DNA of 64,000 nucleotides from Chrysomallon squamiferum (Eukaryota; Mollusca; Gastropoda; Neomphalida; Peltospiridae): NCBI GenBank assembly GCA_012295275.1, contig CM022669.1, positions 12,102,980 to 12,166,979 of the forward strand, read 5' to 3'. Shown piece by piece: positions 12,505 to 39,675 of this stretch (position 1 is its first letter; each line of letters starts with the position of its first letter). The notes under the pieces were generated by a model. It saw only the letters and a program-made list of their open reading frames with translations, ran no database searches and was not told where the DNA came from. The position numbers and the translations under genes were made by a program.

Positions 12505-13144
12505 TATAAATAAATAAATAAATAATAACAGTAACAACAATAATAACAGTAATAAAATAGAATTAAATCTCAAACTAGAGATTTTTAAAAATTTAGCTAT
12601 ATCCTGAATCTGCTTTTCTTTTTTTTTTTGTTTAATCTTCACTTCACAAAATTTACATTAGACGCGTACACCGAAATTGTTTAAAAAACAAATATTTAGT
12701 TAGACTTACCTGCATCACACTTGCAAGTGCTATCACACATTTCACCTTTCTGAGCCTTTCCAGGTACACATGTTCCTGAGTGAGTTTGCCCAAATTCAGG
12801 TCCGCCTACGACACAAACCTTATATTAATTCTTCATGTGCTTCAATTAAGCGACAAAATTAACATTCCCCCTACCCCATTATTTTAAAGTTTATTCAGTA
12901 CGAAATGACGTCATCATACAACACATCCATAATATTATTCATCTAGATATTACAGAATATATTTTTCCGAAATATAATAGTAATACATTCTTATTTCAAT
13001 AATATTAATGATATTAAAAGTAGTAGTAGTAGCAGCAGCAGTACTAGTAGTACTAACAGCAATACCAGTAGCAGTAACATTAGAGCAGTGATTATTAGTA
13101 TTAATAAACAATATTTTTACATTATTGTATTAATTAATTAATTA

Positions 13145-13183
<39 letters not shown>

Positions 13184-14021
13184 CAGTTTTAAACCTACCG
13201 AACGGACCTCCGGGACCGTTGCCTTCTGCAGTTGAAATCACGTGATTGTTAGAATCACGGCAGCAGTGATTTGCACCGCACGAATAAGAACTGGTACATG
13301 TTTCTGCAGCCTAAACAGATTGTAAATAAAACAGATTAATGCAGTAATACAGACTAACAAAAAATATAAAAGAATAGTTAATAAAAATGTAAAAGAAAAC
13401 AAAAGAAACTATATAAATAACTAGATGAATAAAAATTATATAAATAGTTAAAATAAAATAAACGATTCAATGAACAGTTATAATGTTGAATATCGTTAAT
13501 AAAGGTTTTTTATTTGTTTGTTTTATTTTCGATTTATATTAAGTTTAACATACTTTATCATCATTATTCTAAATAAAATATAAATAAATAAAAATTAATA
13601 ATAATAATACCATGGCCTACGCATTTATCTTGCCAAAAGATTATCTACATCTGACATAAATCATGCCAGCTATGAGTCAGATAAATGTACCAGCTGGAAT
13701 AGCAGCAGCAGCAACAACAACAAACAACAACAACAACAATACTAAATAGATTTGTAAACATTTTATAAATACGGAGACCTTCGAGACAGGGAAAGATTAT
13801 GTCAGATTTATTGAATAGCTAACAGCCGTTTTGTTTGGGGTTGGTTTTATTTTATTTATTTATTTATTTATTTATATTTTATATTTTTTATTATTTTTTT
13901 TTGGGGGGAGGGAGGGGGAGGGGGCATGGCAAATTAATAAATAGAATTAACAAACAAAAAAATATAAGAAAGAAAAAAAGCTTATTTACCTGTGTGCCGC
14001 TTATAATTATAGCCTGAAATG

Positions 14022-14057
<36 letters not shown>

Positions 14058-14237
14058 TAATGATAAACATTAAACCACTAAATATACACGTATAATTGAT
14101 AGAATTTATGATCAGTAACATGCACTGCTTTTATATTATGAAAATTGATATTAAATATTATACAAAGAATAATCGAATTATATTAATTCAAATTTTTAAA
14201 TTTTATAATAACAATAATACTAATCAAAAACATCAAT

Positions 14238-14275
<38 letters not shown>

Positions 14276-14462
14276 AATTAATTAATTAAATTACAATAAC
14301 TAATAATTATGATATAACAATAATATTCATTTTTATAATACAAATCTAAAACAAATTTCTTTTTAATAATAAAATTTAAAAAGAAGAAAAAAAGGAAAGA
14401 AACAACAACAACAACAACAATCAACTTACGGACACAAAAATAAAAGCAGCTTGTCGATACAT
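10563..14462 (-). CDS. Small secreted cysteine-rich protein, five exons
   Basis: Exons on the minus strand: 14462-14430 (start MYRQAAFIFVS), 14013-13990 (24-base microexon), 13310-13199, 12805-12710 and 10696-10563 (stop 10563-10565). All have GT-AG sites and compatible phases. The product is about 132 residues. A hydrophobic signal peptide spans the first two exons and ends near GTQ-A. The mature chain has 14 cysteines in the order C-C-CC, then four single cysteines, then C-CC-C-C-C. The motif series CGANHCC, KCDAGLSCY and GICCPPSTC resembles the colipase, Dickkopf and AVIT (prokineticin) disulfide fold; this is a pattern resemblance, not a recognised orthologue. It should be exported. Hormone-like, inhibitory, structural or venom-type roles cannot be told apart. 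A possible poly(A) signal lies at 10543-10548. Confidence 0.8.
11335..11631. mobile_element. Degenerate hAT-type non-autonomous element
   Basis: The left end CAGGGGTGCCCCC is followed by TTGCGAGCTACTTTTAAAA and AAAATGATCTACC, a recognisable signature of a widespread animal hAT family. The right end GTACTGGGCAGCCCCACC is an eroded inverse of the left. Flanks TCTTAATA and CTTAGAAT may be a decayed 8-bp target duplication. It lies in intron 4 of the cysteine-rich gene. Confidence 0.55.
12340..12556. repeat. (AAT)n-rich imperfect array
   Basis: About 200 bases of AAT with TAG, AAC and AAAT variants in intron 4 of the cysteine-rich gene. The poly-Leu open frame on the minus strand here is a by-product of the repeat. 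Confidence 0.9.
12906..12913. promoter_or_regulatory. CRE palindrome within intron 3 of the cysteine-rich gene
   Basis: Perfect TGACGTCA in the intron between the 13199-13310 and 12710-12805 exons. It could act as an intronic enhancer for the cluster. It may also be a chance match, since it is not promoter-proximal. Confidence 0.25.
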
Positions 14463-14885
14463 GGCGTTAGGCGTTTGTGCATCCGCGACAGCGCGCGCAA
14501 GCTGACGTTTTCACTGACTGTTCCAAATACATATTAATTAGATAAGGATTTATTTATAAACTTTAAAGTCACGACGTTTTCTGACAAGGGAAGACACTGA
14601 CCTCGTTAGGAACAGATTGAAAAAACAAATACAAATTGAAAAAATTATATTTACAGAAAGATTTACAGTTATAATTTAAAATTTTATATGGTTTTTTCCT
14701 TATTTTATTTATTTATTTGTTTTACTTTTATTACTTCATTAGTGTAATTCTCAGTATTTTTACATTCTCAAAAAGCCAAGAATAACGAAGATAACATGTC
14801 TAAATTTGTACTGCTCTTGTTCACCGATAAGAAACATGAAAGGTAACCTTCTGACTTTGAAATGCTTTATAGACTTATTATGTGT

Positions 14886-14928
<43 letters not shown>

Positions 14929-16246
14929 TTAATATTATTGCATAGTACAACATCATATGCTCCATTTCATAACCGGATCTCGATACATTACAACAAAAGG
15001 AAAAATATTTGAAACCTGCTGAATTGAGTAATAAATGTTAAAACGAAAACCATTAATCAAGGACATGTTTACGAATAAATAAAACAGACGACAATGTATA
15101 AATACAAGAATAAATAAATAATAAAAAAAACAATAAATTAAGACAAAACATGAATACTGCAATAAAAGTTACTGCATCAAGCTAGACTTAAAAATGTAGG
15201 ATGTAGTCAGGGTCGGCGCTATCATATATGCAAACTTGGAAGCCGCCTGGGGCGCTGATTTCTGGGAGCGCATTTCTCCAAATCAACAACAGCATTGAAA
15301 AATAAATAAATTTCGGTTTTACTGAAACCAAACTAAGGGCGGTAACTCCTTATTTTAATGGTATAAACAAGGGGGAAGAAATGACCTGTGTATGGTATTA
15401 ACTGTCCGTAACCGAAAAATCTTGCCTGTAGAGATCGCATACGATGTTGAAAATAAATGGTTTTAAAATACTGTTGATAAATTTTGAATCTGATATTTTC
15501 CTGGAGGGGGGGTGGGGCGCCAGAATCTAAACTTTGCCTAGGGAGCCATATGGTCTGGCGCAAGCCCTGGGTATAGTGACGTCTCCTTCTAAACACGTTA
15601 AGGCGAAGTGAGGTTTTGCGAAGAAGAAATAAGCTAATAAGCTATAAGTGATGAAAACAACAAACATTTATTTAAACACCCAACATAGACATTTGTACAC
15701 TTAAGCCAAAATTCAGTACTTTTGCGGTCAGTGGTTAACAGTTTTTCGAATTTTATCTGTCATCCATTTTTAGAAAACAAGCAATGTTTGGTCCGTCCTA
15801 CATAATCCTCATTAGGTCGTTCATTGTGTTATGGTTCATTTTTTAATTATGACGTTTATAAGTTAATTTAATTCGAATACAAGTTTATTGTCCGTGTCTC
15901 TAATTACAAAGAGCAAAAGAGTGCATTTTTGAAGTAGTCATGTAGCGGATCACGTGATAAAACATCCGTCTCAAAAGTATTCGGTCGTAGATAAAAACTC
16001 TGTATCTGTTAACTGAATGGCGTGAGAAGATTTGTGTTTGTTGTCATTAAACATTTTCAGTGAGGCTCGCGGAGGAAACAAAACAAATAAAGCCTATTAA
16101 TGATCTTTACTCTTGGTAACTGAAAGCACTGAATGCGCGTTAGAACGTACAAAAAACGCGAGTATTTTGCCCACGTTGTTCCTTAGCTTGAACCCTGATA
16201 TCTAACACTTGTATATTGACATCAGTTAAATAATTTCTTAAAATAG

Positions 16247-16278
<32 letters not shown>

Positions 16279-16793
16279 ATAATAATAATAATAGTGATAA
16301 TAGTGATAAACGGGTTTTGACACAAACTAAACATGAATGAGTTGTACGTGTAACCTTTGGCAATTAGCGGGCACGACTGATTGATACGTATGTGTTTGGG
16401 TATGTGTGTGGGTTTGTGTGGATGCGACTTCATAGATATTTATTTCTTTAAATATTTCTAAAATCAATTTTAATGGAAACTGATAGCGATTAAAGAATGT
16501 AATAATATATATAAATCTAAAAATATTCATAACTAAGTAAATAAATGTTTGAATTGCGATAGATTATTATAATACAGAAGAAAACCATGTTCTTGCACTT
16601 GTTATGCTATTTTGTAAGTATGTATAATAAACAATTTAATATTATCTATTCAACTAATGATTCCTTTAAGTTAACAGTGCTTTGGATATTAGCATCAGAA
16701 ATTAAAAGTAATTAAATCATTATAAATAGATTTTGAGGTCTTCTTTACGAATTATCTCCCCATTTTGTATGACAGCATTATCTCCCATTAGTT
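14463..16793. other. Intergenic between divergent cysteine-rich gene and TM2D3
   Basis: The two genes point away from each other across 2.3 kb. Contents are a (CA)n tract at about 14887-14926, the degenerate MITE at 15208-15569 and (ACT)n near 16246-16277. CpG-containing stretches around 15900-16140 may be TM2D3 promoter or 5' UTR sequence. No other gene was seen. Confidence 0.5.
15208..15569. mobile_element. Degenerate MITE with imperfect TIRs
   Basis: The left end CAGGGTCGGCGCTATCATA and the inverse of the right end (CAGGGCTTGCGCCAGACCAT) match at about two thirds of positions. Flanking octamers GATGTAGT and GGTATAGT agree at six of eight bases. GC-rich blocks at both ends contrast with the local AT background. 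Probably an old hAT-type insertion between the cysteine-rich gene and TM2D3. Confidence 0.55.
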
Positions 16794-19531
16794 ATGGTGG
16801 GAAACGAACAAAAATGGGTGAACGTTATTATTCTAATTTTGGTTCAGGTTCTCAGTTCTTTGACATCAAACATAGATGGTATTAATATTATTATTATTAT
16901 TACTATAATATTATTTATGTAAAAATACCAGAAGAGAACGACTGAATTTGACGTCTTATCAGTTACTCTGTTTATTCAGTAAATTACTGAGTAATTCTAA
17001 TTCATTAAATGAGTAATTGTTATCATTAATGATTAATCCATTATGATTTGTATGAAACGATTATTTATATTATGTCATTATGATAGTGATGGTTACTATG
17101 TATTTATCATACATTTTTTTATATTATTATTATTATTATTATTATTATCATTCAGTCAGTATCGTCATTGAAAAAATGATTTATTTCCTTGTACAGAAGT
17201 ATTTACTATATATTCATAATATTGTCATCCTCAACCCTTTATGCTGTTTTGATCAAATTAGTGAGAATGACCTTTATAAGAGCACACTGTAATCACCTGA
17301 TCAGTTTGATACTTTGTATCTCATTCAGTTAACATCAGATTCAGTCAATAAAATAATTATAGCATAAACTGATAAAGGTAAAATTAATATGCTTTTTCAA
17401 CAAGACTGACGTTAGACTGGTAATGCTTTTATCAAATAATGGATTGATTTATTTTTGGTATAATTTTTAACATTTTTAAGAAAATTATTGTTTTAATTTA
17501 ATTTGATTTACTATTATTATTAGTAGTAGTAGTAGTAGCATTATTTCTTTATTTGTTAAATCATTATTAGTGCAAATCTTTAAAAAGAAATTGTATCTTT
17601 TCTTAACTTTTTAATTTAATTTTTTTTTTTATTCATTTGGAGTATCTATGTAGTGTTTTTACACATATTTTGTATTTTATTTTATTTATTTATTTAAAAA
17701 AAAAAAATGGTAGGCAACACAGAAGATAATTCAGTATTGAGGATATCAACATCAACATCCACATCCACATCCACATCCACTGAAGTATCAACTTCATCAT
17801 CATCATCTGCAGCTAACAACAAAACAGAAAAACCTAAACAAAGGTTACTGGTTTCTTCTCTGATAAACACCAGTGAGGTGTGTCCATCTGGAGTAGAATG
17901 CAGTATTCTTGGTGGAGACTGCATCTCGTGCATGTTCAATACATCCTGTGTTTATGGCAGTATCCAAACTGCTACATGTAGAGTGAGAAAAGGAGTTAAC
18001 TGTACAGTAAGTACTGAATTTTTGTATTATATTATGTTTTATATATATATAAACACACATTCACAAATCAACAAGTGTTTTTTTAATGTGTTTTTTTATA
18101 AAGATACTATAAATTGTTGAAATTTTGAAAATACTTTTCTAAAAAAGCCATTTTATTCGAATTTTAAATTATAAAAAATTAGGAATTATAGTTTGAATAA
18201 AATAATTTTATAGGAAATATATTAAATCAAATTGCTAGCAATCTGATTGATTAATAATTAAAAAGAAACAATGTTCAAAAACAAAAATTAATAGATTACT
18301 TTCAGTCACACTAAAGGGAACTTAACATAATATAATGTTTATCATTTTCTAAAATGATATATATCTTTTTTCTTCCAAATTATCTCTGGACATTAGGGTA
18401 ACCACACATTTGAAAGAACATATCATTGTCGATACTGTTACCAGCTAGATTCCTGGCAGTACACATGTAATGCATCTTTGTGTCAAATAAACATTCCAAG
18501 GAAAACCTGGCCTGCAAGGCCTTTCTATACATCTCTGTGCACAGCAAAACATGAAGTTATCTGTATGGGTAAGTTTCATATGTATAAATGCATTATGCTG
18601 TAGGTCTTGACAACCAACATTATTGTCTGATAATAAGCTAGTTTCAGTAATTCTGGGGAATATTGTTTTATTCTAAAAACAAAATGTAAATAAAAAAAAG
18701 AAAAAAAGATTTATTAAGAAATCCTTGTTTTTGTGTGTGTGTGTGGTTTTTACAGATTAATACTTTTCAAGACAAGTTTTAAAGATCAGGGTAACAATTT
18801 AAAAAAAAACATTTGTCAGTAGGATAACCCATAATAATTCCTAACATCAAGTACTGTTTTTAATTTGTTTTGTATTTTTTTGTAAATGCTGACAGAATTG
18901 TGTACATTCTTTTAGGAAGAAGAAGATTTTACAAACAACGACTGTGTAATTGGACTAGAGGATACAAATGGTCTACTGCATTTATTCTGAGGTATTATTT
19001 CTTAATTAGCAGATGACACATTTGTTAATTTCTTTTATTGTTCATAATGTGCTGCAACTAAGTTTACCAATGTTTACAGGTTTAATCAACCAATATGTTT
19101 GCATTATCAAAATCAGCAGTTAAGATAACTTACTTGTAAAGAAACTTTGTGTAATAATTTCTGAGCTATTATTTTTATCTTTTATTTTTCATTATTATTT
19201 TTTTTAAGTAACTGTTGTAGATTTTAAAGGACATAAGACTAAATATTTTAATGTTAGAAAATCATTAAAAAATACTCCTGAAAAAAACCCAGCCATTGTG
19301 TAATCAGTATCAGTTCTGTTGCTTTATAATTATTTGAAAACGTCCATTTGTATTTAATATTCCAGTGTCACACTTGGAGGTTTTGGGGCAGACAGGTTTT
19401 ATCTCGGTCTCTGGCGAGAAGGAATCGGAAAACTGTTTAGTTTTGGTGGTCTTGGTGTGTGGACATTGGTCGATGCCATCCTTATAGCTGTGGGTTATGT
19501 TGGGCCTGCTGACGGTTCAGTGTACATATGA
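16794..19531 (+). CDS. TM2D3: TM2 domain-containing protein 3 (almondex orthologue)
   Basis: Exons are 16794-16878, 17714-18006, 18397-18568, 18916-18991 and 19366-19531 (TGA), giving 263 residues against 247 in human as recalled. Exon 1 encodes a signal peptide (WVNVIILILVQVLSSLTS) and joins exon 2 in phase 1. Exon 2 has a Thr/Ser repeat and then the cysteine-rich ectodomain starting CPSGVECS. Exon 3 carries N-glycosylation motifs and CRYCYQL. Exons 4 and 5 hold CNWTRGYKWSTAFILS and the two-helix TM2 domain with the diagnostic GGFGADRFYLG motif, ending YVGPADGSVYI. The Drosophila homologue almondex supports Notch signalling. The acceptor of exon 2 follows an A-run and is the weakest boundary. 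The gene is tail-to-tail with AP5B1, and AATAAA occurs near 19680 and 20281. Confidence 0.95.
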
Positions 19532-20585
19532 TTAAAACGACATTTTTTTATTTCTTGTTTATCTTAAATCAAATATTACCTAAACCACATATTTTTCAAG
19601 AAGGTGGATTTTTGTACAAATGTGTATGTGTGTAAGTTGTGTATGTAAAAGACAAGACCAGTCACACATTTGATAAAAATAAAAATTTATTTAAATGCCA
19701 GGTTAATGATAACAATGCATGTTTAACAAAATTCGTGTTATTTACACAGTAACAGATTTTCACATTCTAGACTCATCTGATCCTGAATAATTAAAATTAG
19801 TCTGGCCCTTTTAGCACTAATAAAAAGAAATGAAGTCACGTAACTAATCAGTGTATAAATGTAGATGATACTATTATTTATGCTTTGTTGTGATAATTTA
19901 TTTGAAATTTTGGTTTTATAATTGGTTTTATTTAAATGTGTTCTCAAGAGGATTCTTTATTTTTTTTATTTTTTTTTTTTTTTTTTAAATTAATAATTGT
20001 AATAAAATATGTAAATATATATAGAAAATTCTCTGTATAAATAAAAATATGTAGTTTTTACAAAATTCATATTACAACAGTTAATAAAAAAATATTGTAA
20101 ATGAGTATTTTTTCAGACTGTTATTAACATCTATAAACAGAAAACTGTTCTCAATAATTTTTATGTTGCAACTATTTCAGATAATTAAACATTACACAAT
20201 AGTATATACCATGAGGGAATGCACAATAGAATTTAATTTTAATTAACTTTTGCTAATGAATGTGATGGTATATTTTACCCAATAAAGTAACAATACCTGA
20301 AAAATTATGCATAATAATTACTCTGAAAGTTGCGGAAAGATCAACATCATCAACATGAACAAGTCTTTGTAACTTGTCTTGCTTTTTAAATTTTATTGTT
20401 AAACTGCATTTAAAATAATGCACGAAAACTGAAATTTATAGCTCAGTGACATAGATAATATATTTAACTGAACTTTTCTGAACTAAAAAGAGTTCATTGG
20501 AATAAGGTTCCAACTTTTCAAACACTGGTAGTCTGTTCGGAAAACCAAGGACAAATTTTCACATACAGTCAGTTTCCTGACTGTC
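19532..20585. other. Convergent 3' UTRs of TM2D3 and AP5B1
   Basis: About 1 kb between two stop codons. Plus-strand AATAAA occurs at about 19680 and 20281, and minus-strand AATAAA (TTTATT) at 20392-20397. The distal plus-strand signal and the minus-strand signal are close together, so the two 3' UTRs may nearly meet or overlap. Confidence 0.5.
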
Positions 20586-35765
<15,180 letters not shown>

Positions 35766-38004
35766 CTTTCTGCCTGCGTTCTCATATCACAACTGGGACT
35801 CGGGCTCGGACTCAAGCTTCTCTTTAGTTACTCTCCGGACATAATGTTGACAAATATGAAAGCGGAGGTATTTGTAATCTTTGTAAAATGTGAATTTTTA
35901 TTTATAAAGATGACTAACATTCTACGTATTTTTGTGACTGTCAAACATAATTTATTACTCTTTTATATTTTTTTAAAATTGTTTTATAAAAATGTCTTTC
36001 TTTCTTTCTTTCTCTCTATTTTATTTTATTATATATTTATTTGTATTATGTGAGTGGGTGTCTCTGAATTTTTTTTTATTATTAAACGTTGTCATCGATG
36101 TTTAGATCTGTTTATAGCATTTTATGACATGATTAATTGAATGGTTTCCGTATCTAGCTTTTAATAACTTTTCAAGTTAATCTGATCTGTTTTGATGTTT
36201 TTTTTAATTTATTTTTTATTTTTACTTGGCATAGCCAAAGAAATCACAATATGTGGAAAACAAAACGGAACAATAATAATAATTAAGGTGATGCTAATGA
36301 AGATAAATATTATTTGTTTGGTAAATATTCGGCTAACAAATAAAATCCCTTTGTTTAATTTTCCATATAGAATAAAAAAAAAAAGATCTAGATTAAATCA
36401 GAAGATACTTTACCGTATTGTTCTAGGATAAATTTGATATCAAGAGGGAAGGTGTTCCGTTTTGTTTTCCACATATTGTGATTTCTTTGGCAATGCCAAT
36501 GAAAAAAAAAAAAAAAAAATCAAATTAAATTGAAAAGTTATTAAAAGCTACATACGGAAACCATTCAATTACTCATGGCATCTAAACATCATGCTCTAAA
36601 CAGATCTAAACATCGATGACAACGTTTAATAAAAAATAATAATTATTATTGTTGTTGTTACTGTTATTTTTGTTGTTGTTATTGTTGTTGTTGTTGTTGT
36701 TATTATTATTATTATTATTATTATATTGTTATTATATATTATTATTAATATTATCTCACTTTTTTATTATTATTATGTGAGAGATGGACATAAAACAGCT
36801 GTTACTTCATGGACTACAGATATCCATTAGCAGCATAACATATTTTATATGCATTTTCAGAAGAACGGAAATAATGTAATTATGACTATAATGCAGCAGG
36901 TCGCACACCAAGCTTTTATAATTGCCACACTGGGCTTCTCCTTTTTTTCGCCAGTGCAAGATGCATTGTATCATTCAAACAGCCCGTACTTCAGTGAACG
37001 AACAATATTATTTAATCAAGACTAATTCGTCGTTTGTAGTTGCTAGTTGTTGCTGGATTTGTTCGTTTTCTGTTCTTTTTACCGCCGGTTTTATTATTAT
37101 TATTATTATTATTTTATTTTTATTATTTTTTATTATTATTTATTTATATATTTATTTATGCCTACAATAACAGCGATATCATGTTATCACCAATCTTTTT
37201 TATTTATTTATACATGTAGTCTAATCAAAACATCTATTTACGTTTTCACAAGAAATTAGAAGAATAATAGATCTACATTTTAATCACTGCAACCATGCAT
37301 AAAATAATAAAGTTTTGCTCGTACAGCCTTAATTTGAATTTCTAATGTGCAATGATTGAGCAGATTAATGTTGATACAAGTTAATTTAATTTCACGTCTG
37401 ACACTACAAAACTGCAATAAAACCAGCAGCCTTTTGTTACGTTGCAGACACACATTCAACAAACTTAATAAAATGTTGGAACGAATATAAAATAGAATAA
37501 TAATCTAATAATAATTAAGCCGACCGCATTTATATTTAATTTAAGGCTGGTCATCGTTTTCAGAATAATTATATTAATAGCTATACCTTAAAAACATATA
37601 TAGGCCTATAAACACAACGGAGAGTGTCGGAAACAGATTTTGAAAATGCAGATAGACATAAACGTAATTCTGTATTTTCTGTTCTATACGGAAGTATGTT
37701 GTACTTAAATTAGGCTTTAATAAACGCGTCGTTTTCATTATCACCGACTCTCCCTCGGTTGGATACATTTGCAAGTGGCGCCAAAAGCTTATTTTCAGAA
37801 TCGAAATTGGTTTTCCTAGGAGTATTAATAATTTTATTAGTTGTGTCGATGGTTCAGACTTGTCAGAGAGACATAAATGGATTAGATGAATAATCTTGTA
37901 TCTCTTCCCCACTTTTTGGTTTTCTTCTTTATTTACTGGGCACTGGTGAAGGTTGTTTCGTTAAAATTATCTAGAAGATGGACTTTTTCTGACATACACC
38001 AAAA

Positions 38005-38076
<72 letters not shown>

Positions 38077-38412
38077 GCATAGTAAAAGAGATGATGATTT
38101 GATAGAAGTAAGAAATAGAACATGACTGAATTCGGAATAAAAAAAGAAAGAAAATAACAGACAAAATGTATTTAATTATTTTACGAATACCTCCCAAAAT
38201 AAAATGTATAGCCAATAAAGCAAAAGAGAGAGTTAAAAAAAAAAAAAAAAAAATTAAAATGAATATTGTGCATTTCTAATGCCTTAATAGGGCGTGGATC
38301 TTAAATCAACCGTTGTCTATATGAACCCACACTGCTCATGAATACAAACGTTTTATAATGTTATTTTTGCCAAAGGGCAAATAAAAGAAAAAGTTATCTA
38401 TTTTCTTTCTTT

Positions 38413-38443
<31 letters not shown>

Positions 38444-38462
38444 TTATTATTATTATTATTAT

Positions 38463-38494
<32 letters not shown>

Positions 38495-38676
38495 TCTATT
38501 AAAGAAATAAAATACATTTTTTTTGTATCCCAAAAGATTTTCGATAGGATATTTTTCGTCACATGACTGTTGACCTAAACTCTTTTCGTGTCTGCCCGTA
38601 AACTTCCGGCCTACAAAACTGTTTTATTTCCACCCCACTTGATCGGTCCCTATTAATACAAATGAGTTGTTTTCAG
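35766..38676. other. Intergenic upstream of AP5B1
   Basis: The first 70 bases next to the AP5B1 ATG are C/T- and CpG-rich and probably are its promoter. Beyond lie the inverted repeat at 36080-36631, ATT repeats at about 36640-36775 and 37090-37150, and (CT)n at 38006-38074. (CTT)n with TTA and GTA repeats runs at about 38400-38495. No supported gene. Confidence 0.5.
36080..36631. repeat. Long inverted repeat (foldback), arms about 180-190 bp
   Basis: The left arm 36080-36271 (ATTAAACGTTGTCATCGATG ... AAAACGGAACA) is closely reverse-complementary to the right arm 36453-36631 (TGTTCCGTTTTG ... AACGTTTAAT), with small indels. The spacer is about 180 bp and AT-rich with no gene. It may be a foldback or MITE-like element, or an inverted duplication. 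A transcript would form a long hairpin. Confidence 0.85.
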
Positions 38677-38867
38677 AAAACGTGCTAGTCGACCAACAGG
38701 TGTGCAGTAATAAACCGATAAAAGTTTTCGAAGTGAAATATTTACGACTTCGAGTCATCAGCCCTGCGCGCAATCCAAACATCGACAGAATGTTCGAAAT
38801 TTGCGAAATTAAAATGCCTAAAAATAGCATTTTCGCTTTTCAAGTCGAATTGTCGAGATATTTTTGA
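38677..38867 (+). CDS. Orphan exon, discoidin (F5/8 type C)-like C-terminal half
   Basis: Opens after acceptor TTTTCAG in phase 1 and runs 63 codons to TGA at 38865-38867. The peptide includes VKYLRLRVISPARNPN and MFEICEIKM. The pattern 'YLRL-V ... FEICEI' is what the last strands of F5/8 type C/fucolectin-like domains look like in molluscan lectin and receptor genes. CpG-rich codons contrast with the AT-rich flanks. No upstream exon with a start codon was identified, so it may be the last exon of a gene with distant exons, an alternative ending, or a fragment of a decayed gene. Confidence 0.4.
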
Positions 38868-39208
38868 GTTTTCAAAAAATGCCATTTTTTAAATTTATTT
38901 ATTATTATATTTTTTGACAGTATGACCTACGATAAAAACAATTTGAAGTTAAAAATATTTTATACATTGAGGAAAAAAAAAAAAAAAAGAAGAAGAAAAG
39001 GTTGAAAGGAAGAACAGTAATAGCATTGAACTTTTCTATTGTTATCAATTTCGATGATCATAGAATATATACTATTATGTGAAAAGATGAGGATTTATTA
39101 TTATCATCATCATCGTCATCATCTAAATAATTAATTACCTACTGTTACCTTTTTTAAATATAAATTATACACATATATTATAGTTCTCTCTCTATCACTC
39201 TGTTATAC

Positions 39209-39413
39209 CAGTGGCGTGCAGAGGGAGGCCGAAGGGGTAGTAGCCCTGGACATCCGAATGGGGGGGGGCTATCCAATCGGAGAAAATAAATTTACATATT
39301 CAAAATATCTTCCTTTCTGATATTCCTCATATTTCTAGGCCTTATACTTAAGTCTTTGGGGCATACAATCAAGTAGAGTGCCCTGGGCATCACCAGACCT
39401 CTGCACGCCACTG
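39209..39413. mobile_element. Non-autonomous hAT-type MITE with 16-bp TIRs and 8-bp TSD
   Basis: The 205-bp element begins CAGTGGCGTGCAGAGG and ends with its exact reverse complement. It is flanked by identical 8-base direct repeats TGTTATAC at 39201-39208 and 39414-39421. Eight-base target duplications and CAG-starting ends fit the hAT superfamily. No transposase is encoded. The perfect ends suggest fairly recent insertion. Confidence 0.85.
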
Positions 39414-39490
39414 TGTTATACTAATATTGTATTTAATTATTTATTTATTGTAACAAGTGAGAATACTATAATTATATTTGTTATAATTTA

Positions 39491-39492
<2 letters not shown>

Positions 39493-39557
<65 letters not shown>
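39493..39557. repeat. (CT)n microsatellite
   Basis: About 32 CT units immediately upstream of the candidate exon at 39589, close enough to serve as its polypyrimidine context. Confidence 0.95.
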
Positions 39558-39561
<4 letters not shown>

Positions 39562-39588
39562 TTTGTATTTATATCTTTATTGTCGTAG

Positions 39589-39675
39589 GTTCATTATAAA
39601 CTGTAACTTCATGGATTCTCCATCCTGGATAGAGAAATTAAGGCTCAATACAATTACTGTGATACGATTCGACAG
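39589..39675 (+). CDS. Possible internal exon of the same orphan gene
   Basis: An 87-base open stretch lies between acceptor GTCGTAG and donor GTATGAG. Read in the only open frame it gives FIINCNFMDSPSWIEKL and then VIRFDR. The 'IRFDR' end echoes 'LRFDR' in the 43454-43597 exon. Its exit phase (2) does not match the entry phase of that exon, so another exon would have to lie between. Coding status rests only on splice sites and open frame. Confidence 0.25.

Noticed and set aside
12271-12642. 123-codon open frame with a long poly-leucine run
   Set aside because: Produced by an AAT trinucleotide repeat read on the minus strand, inside an intron.
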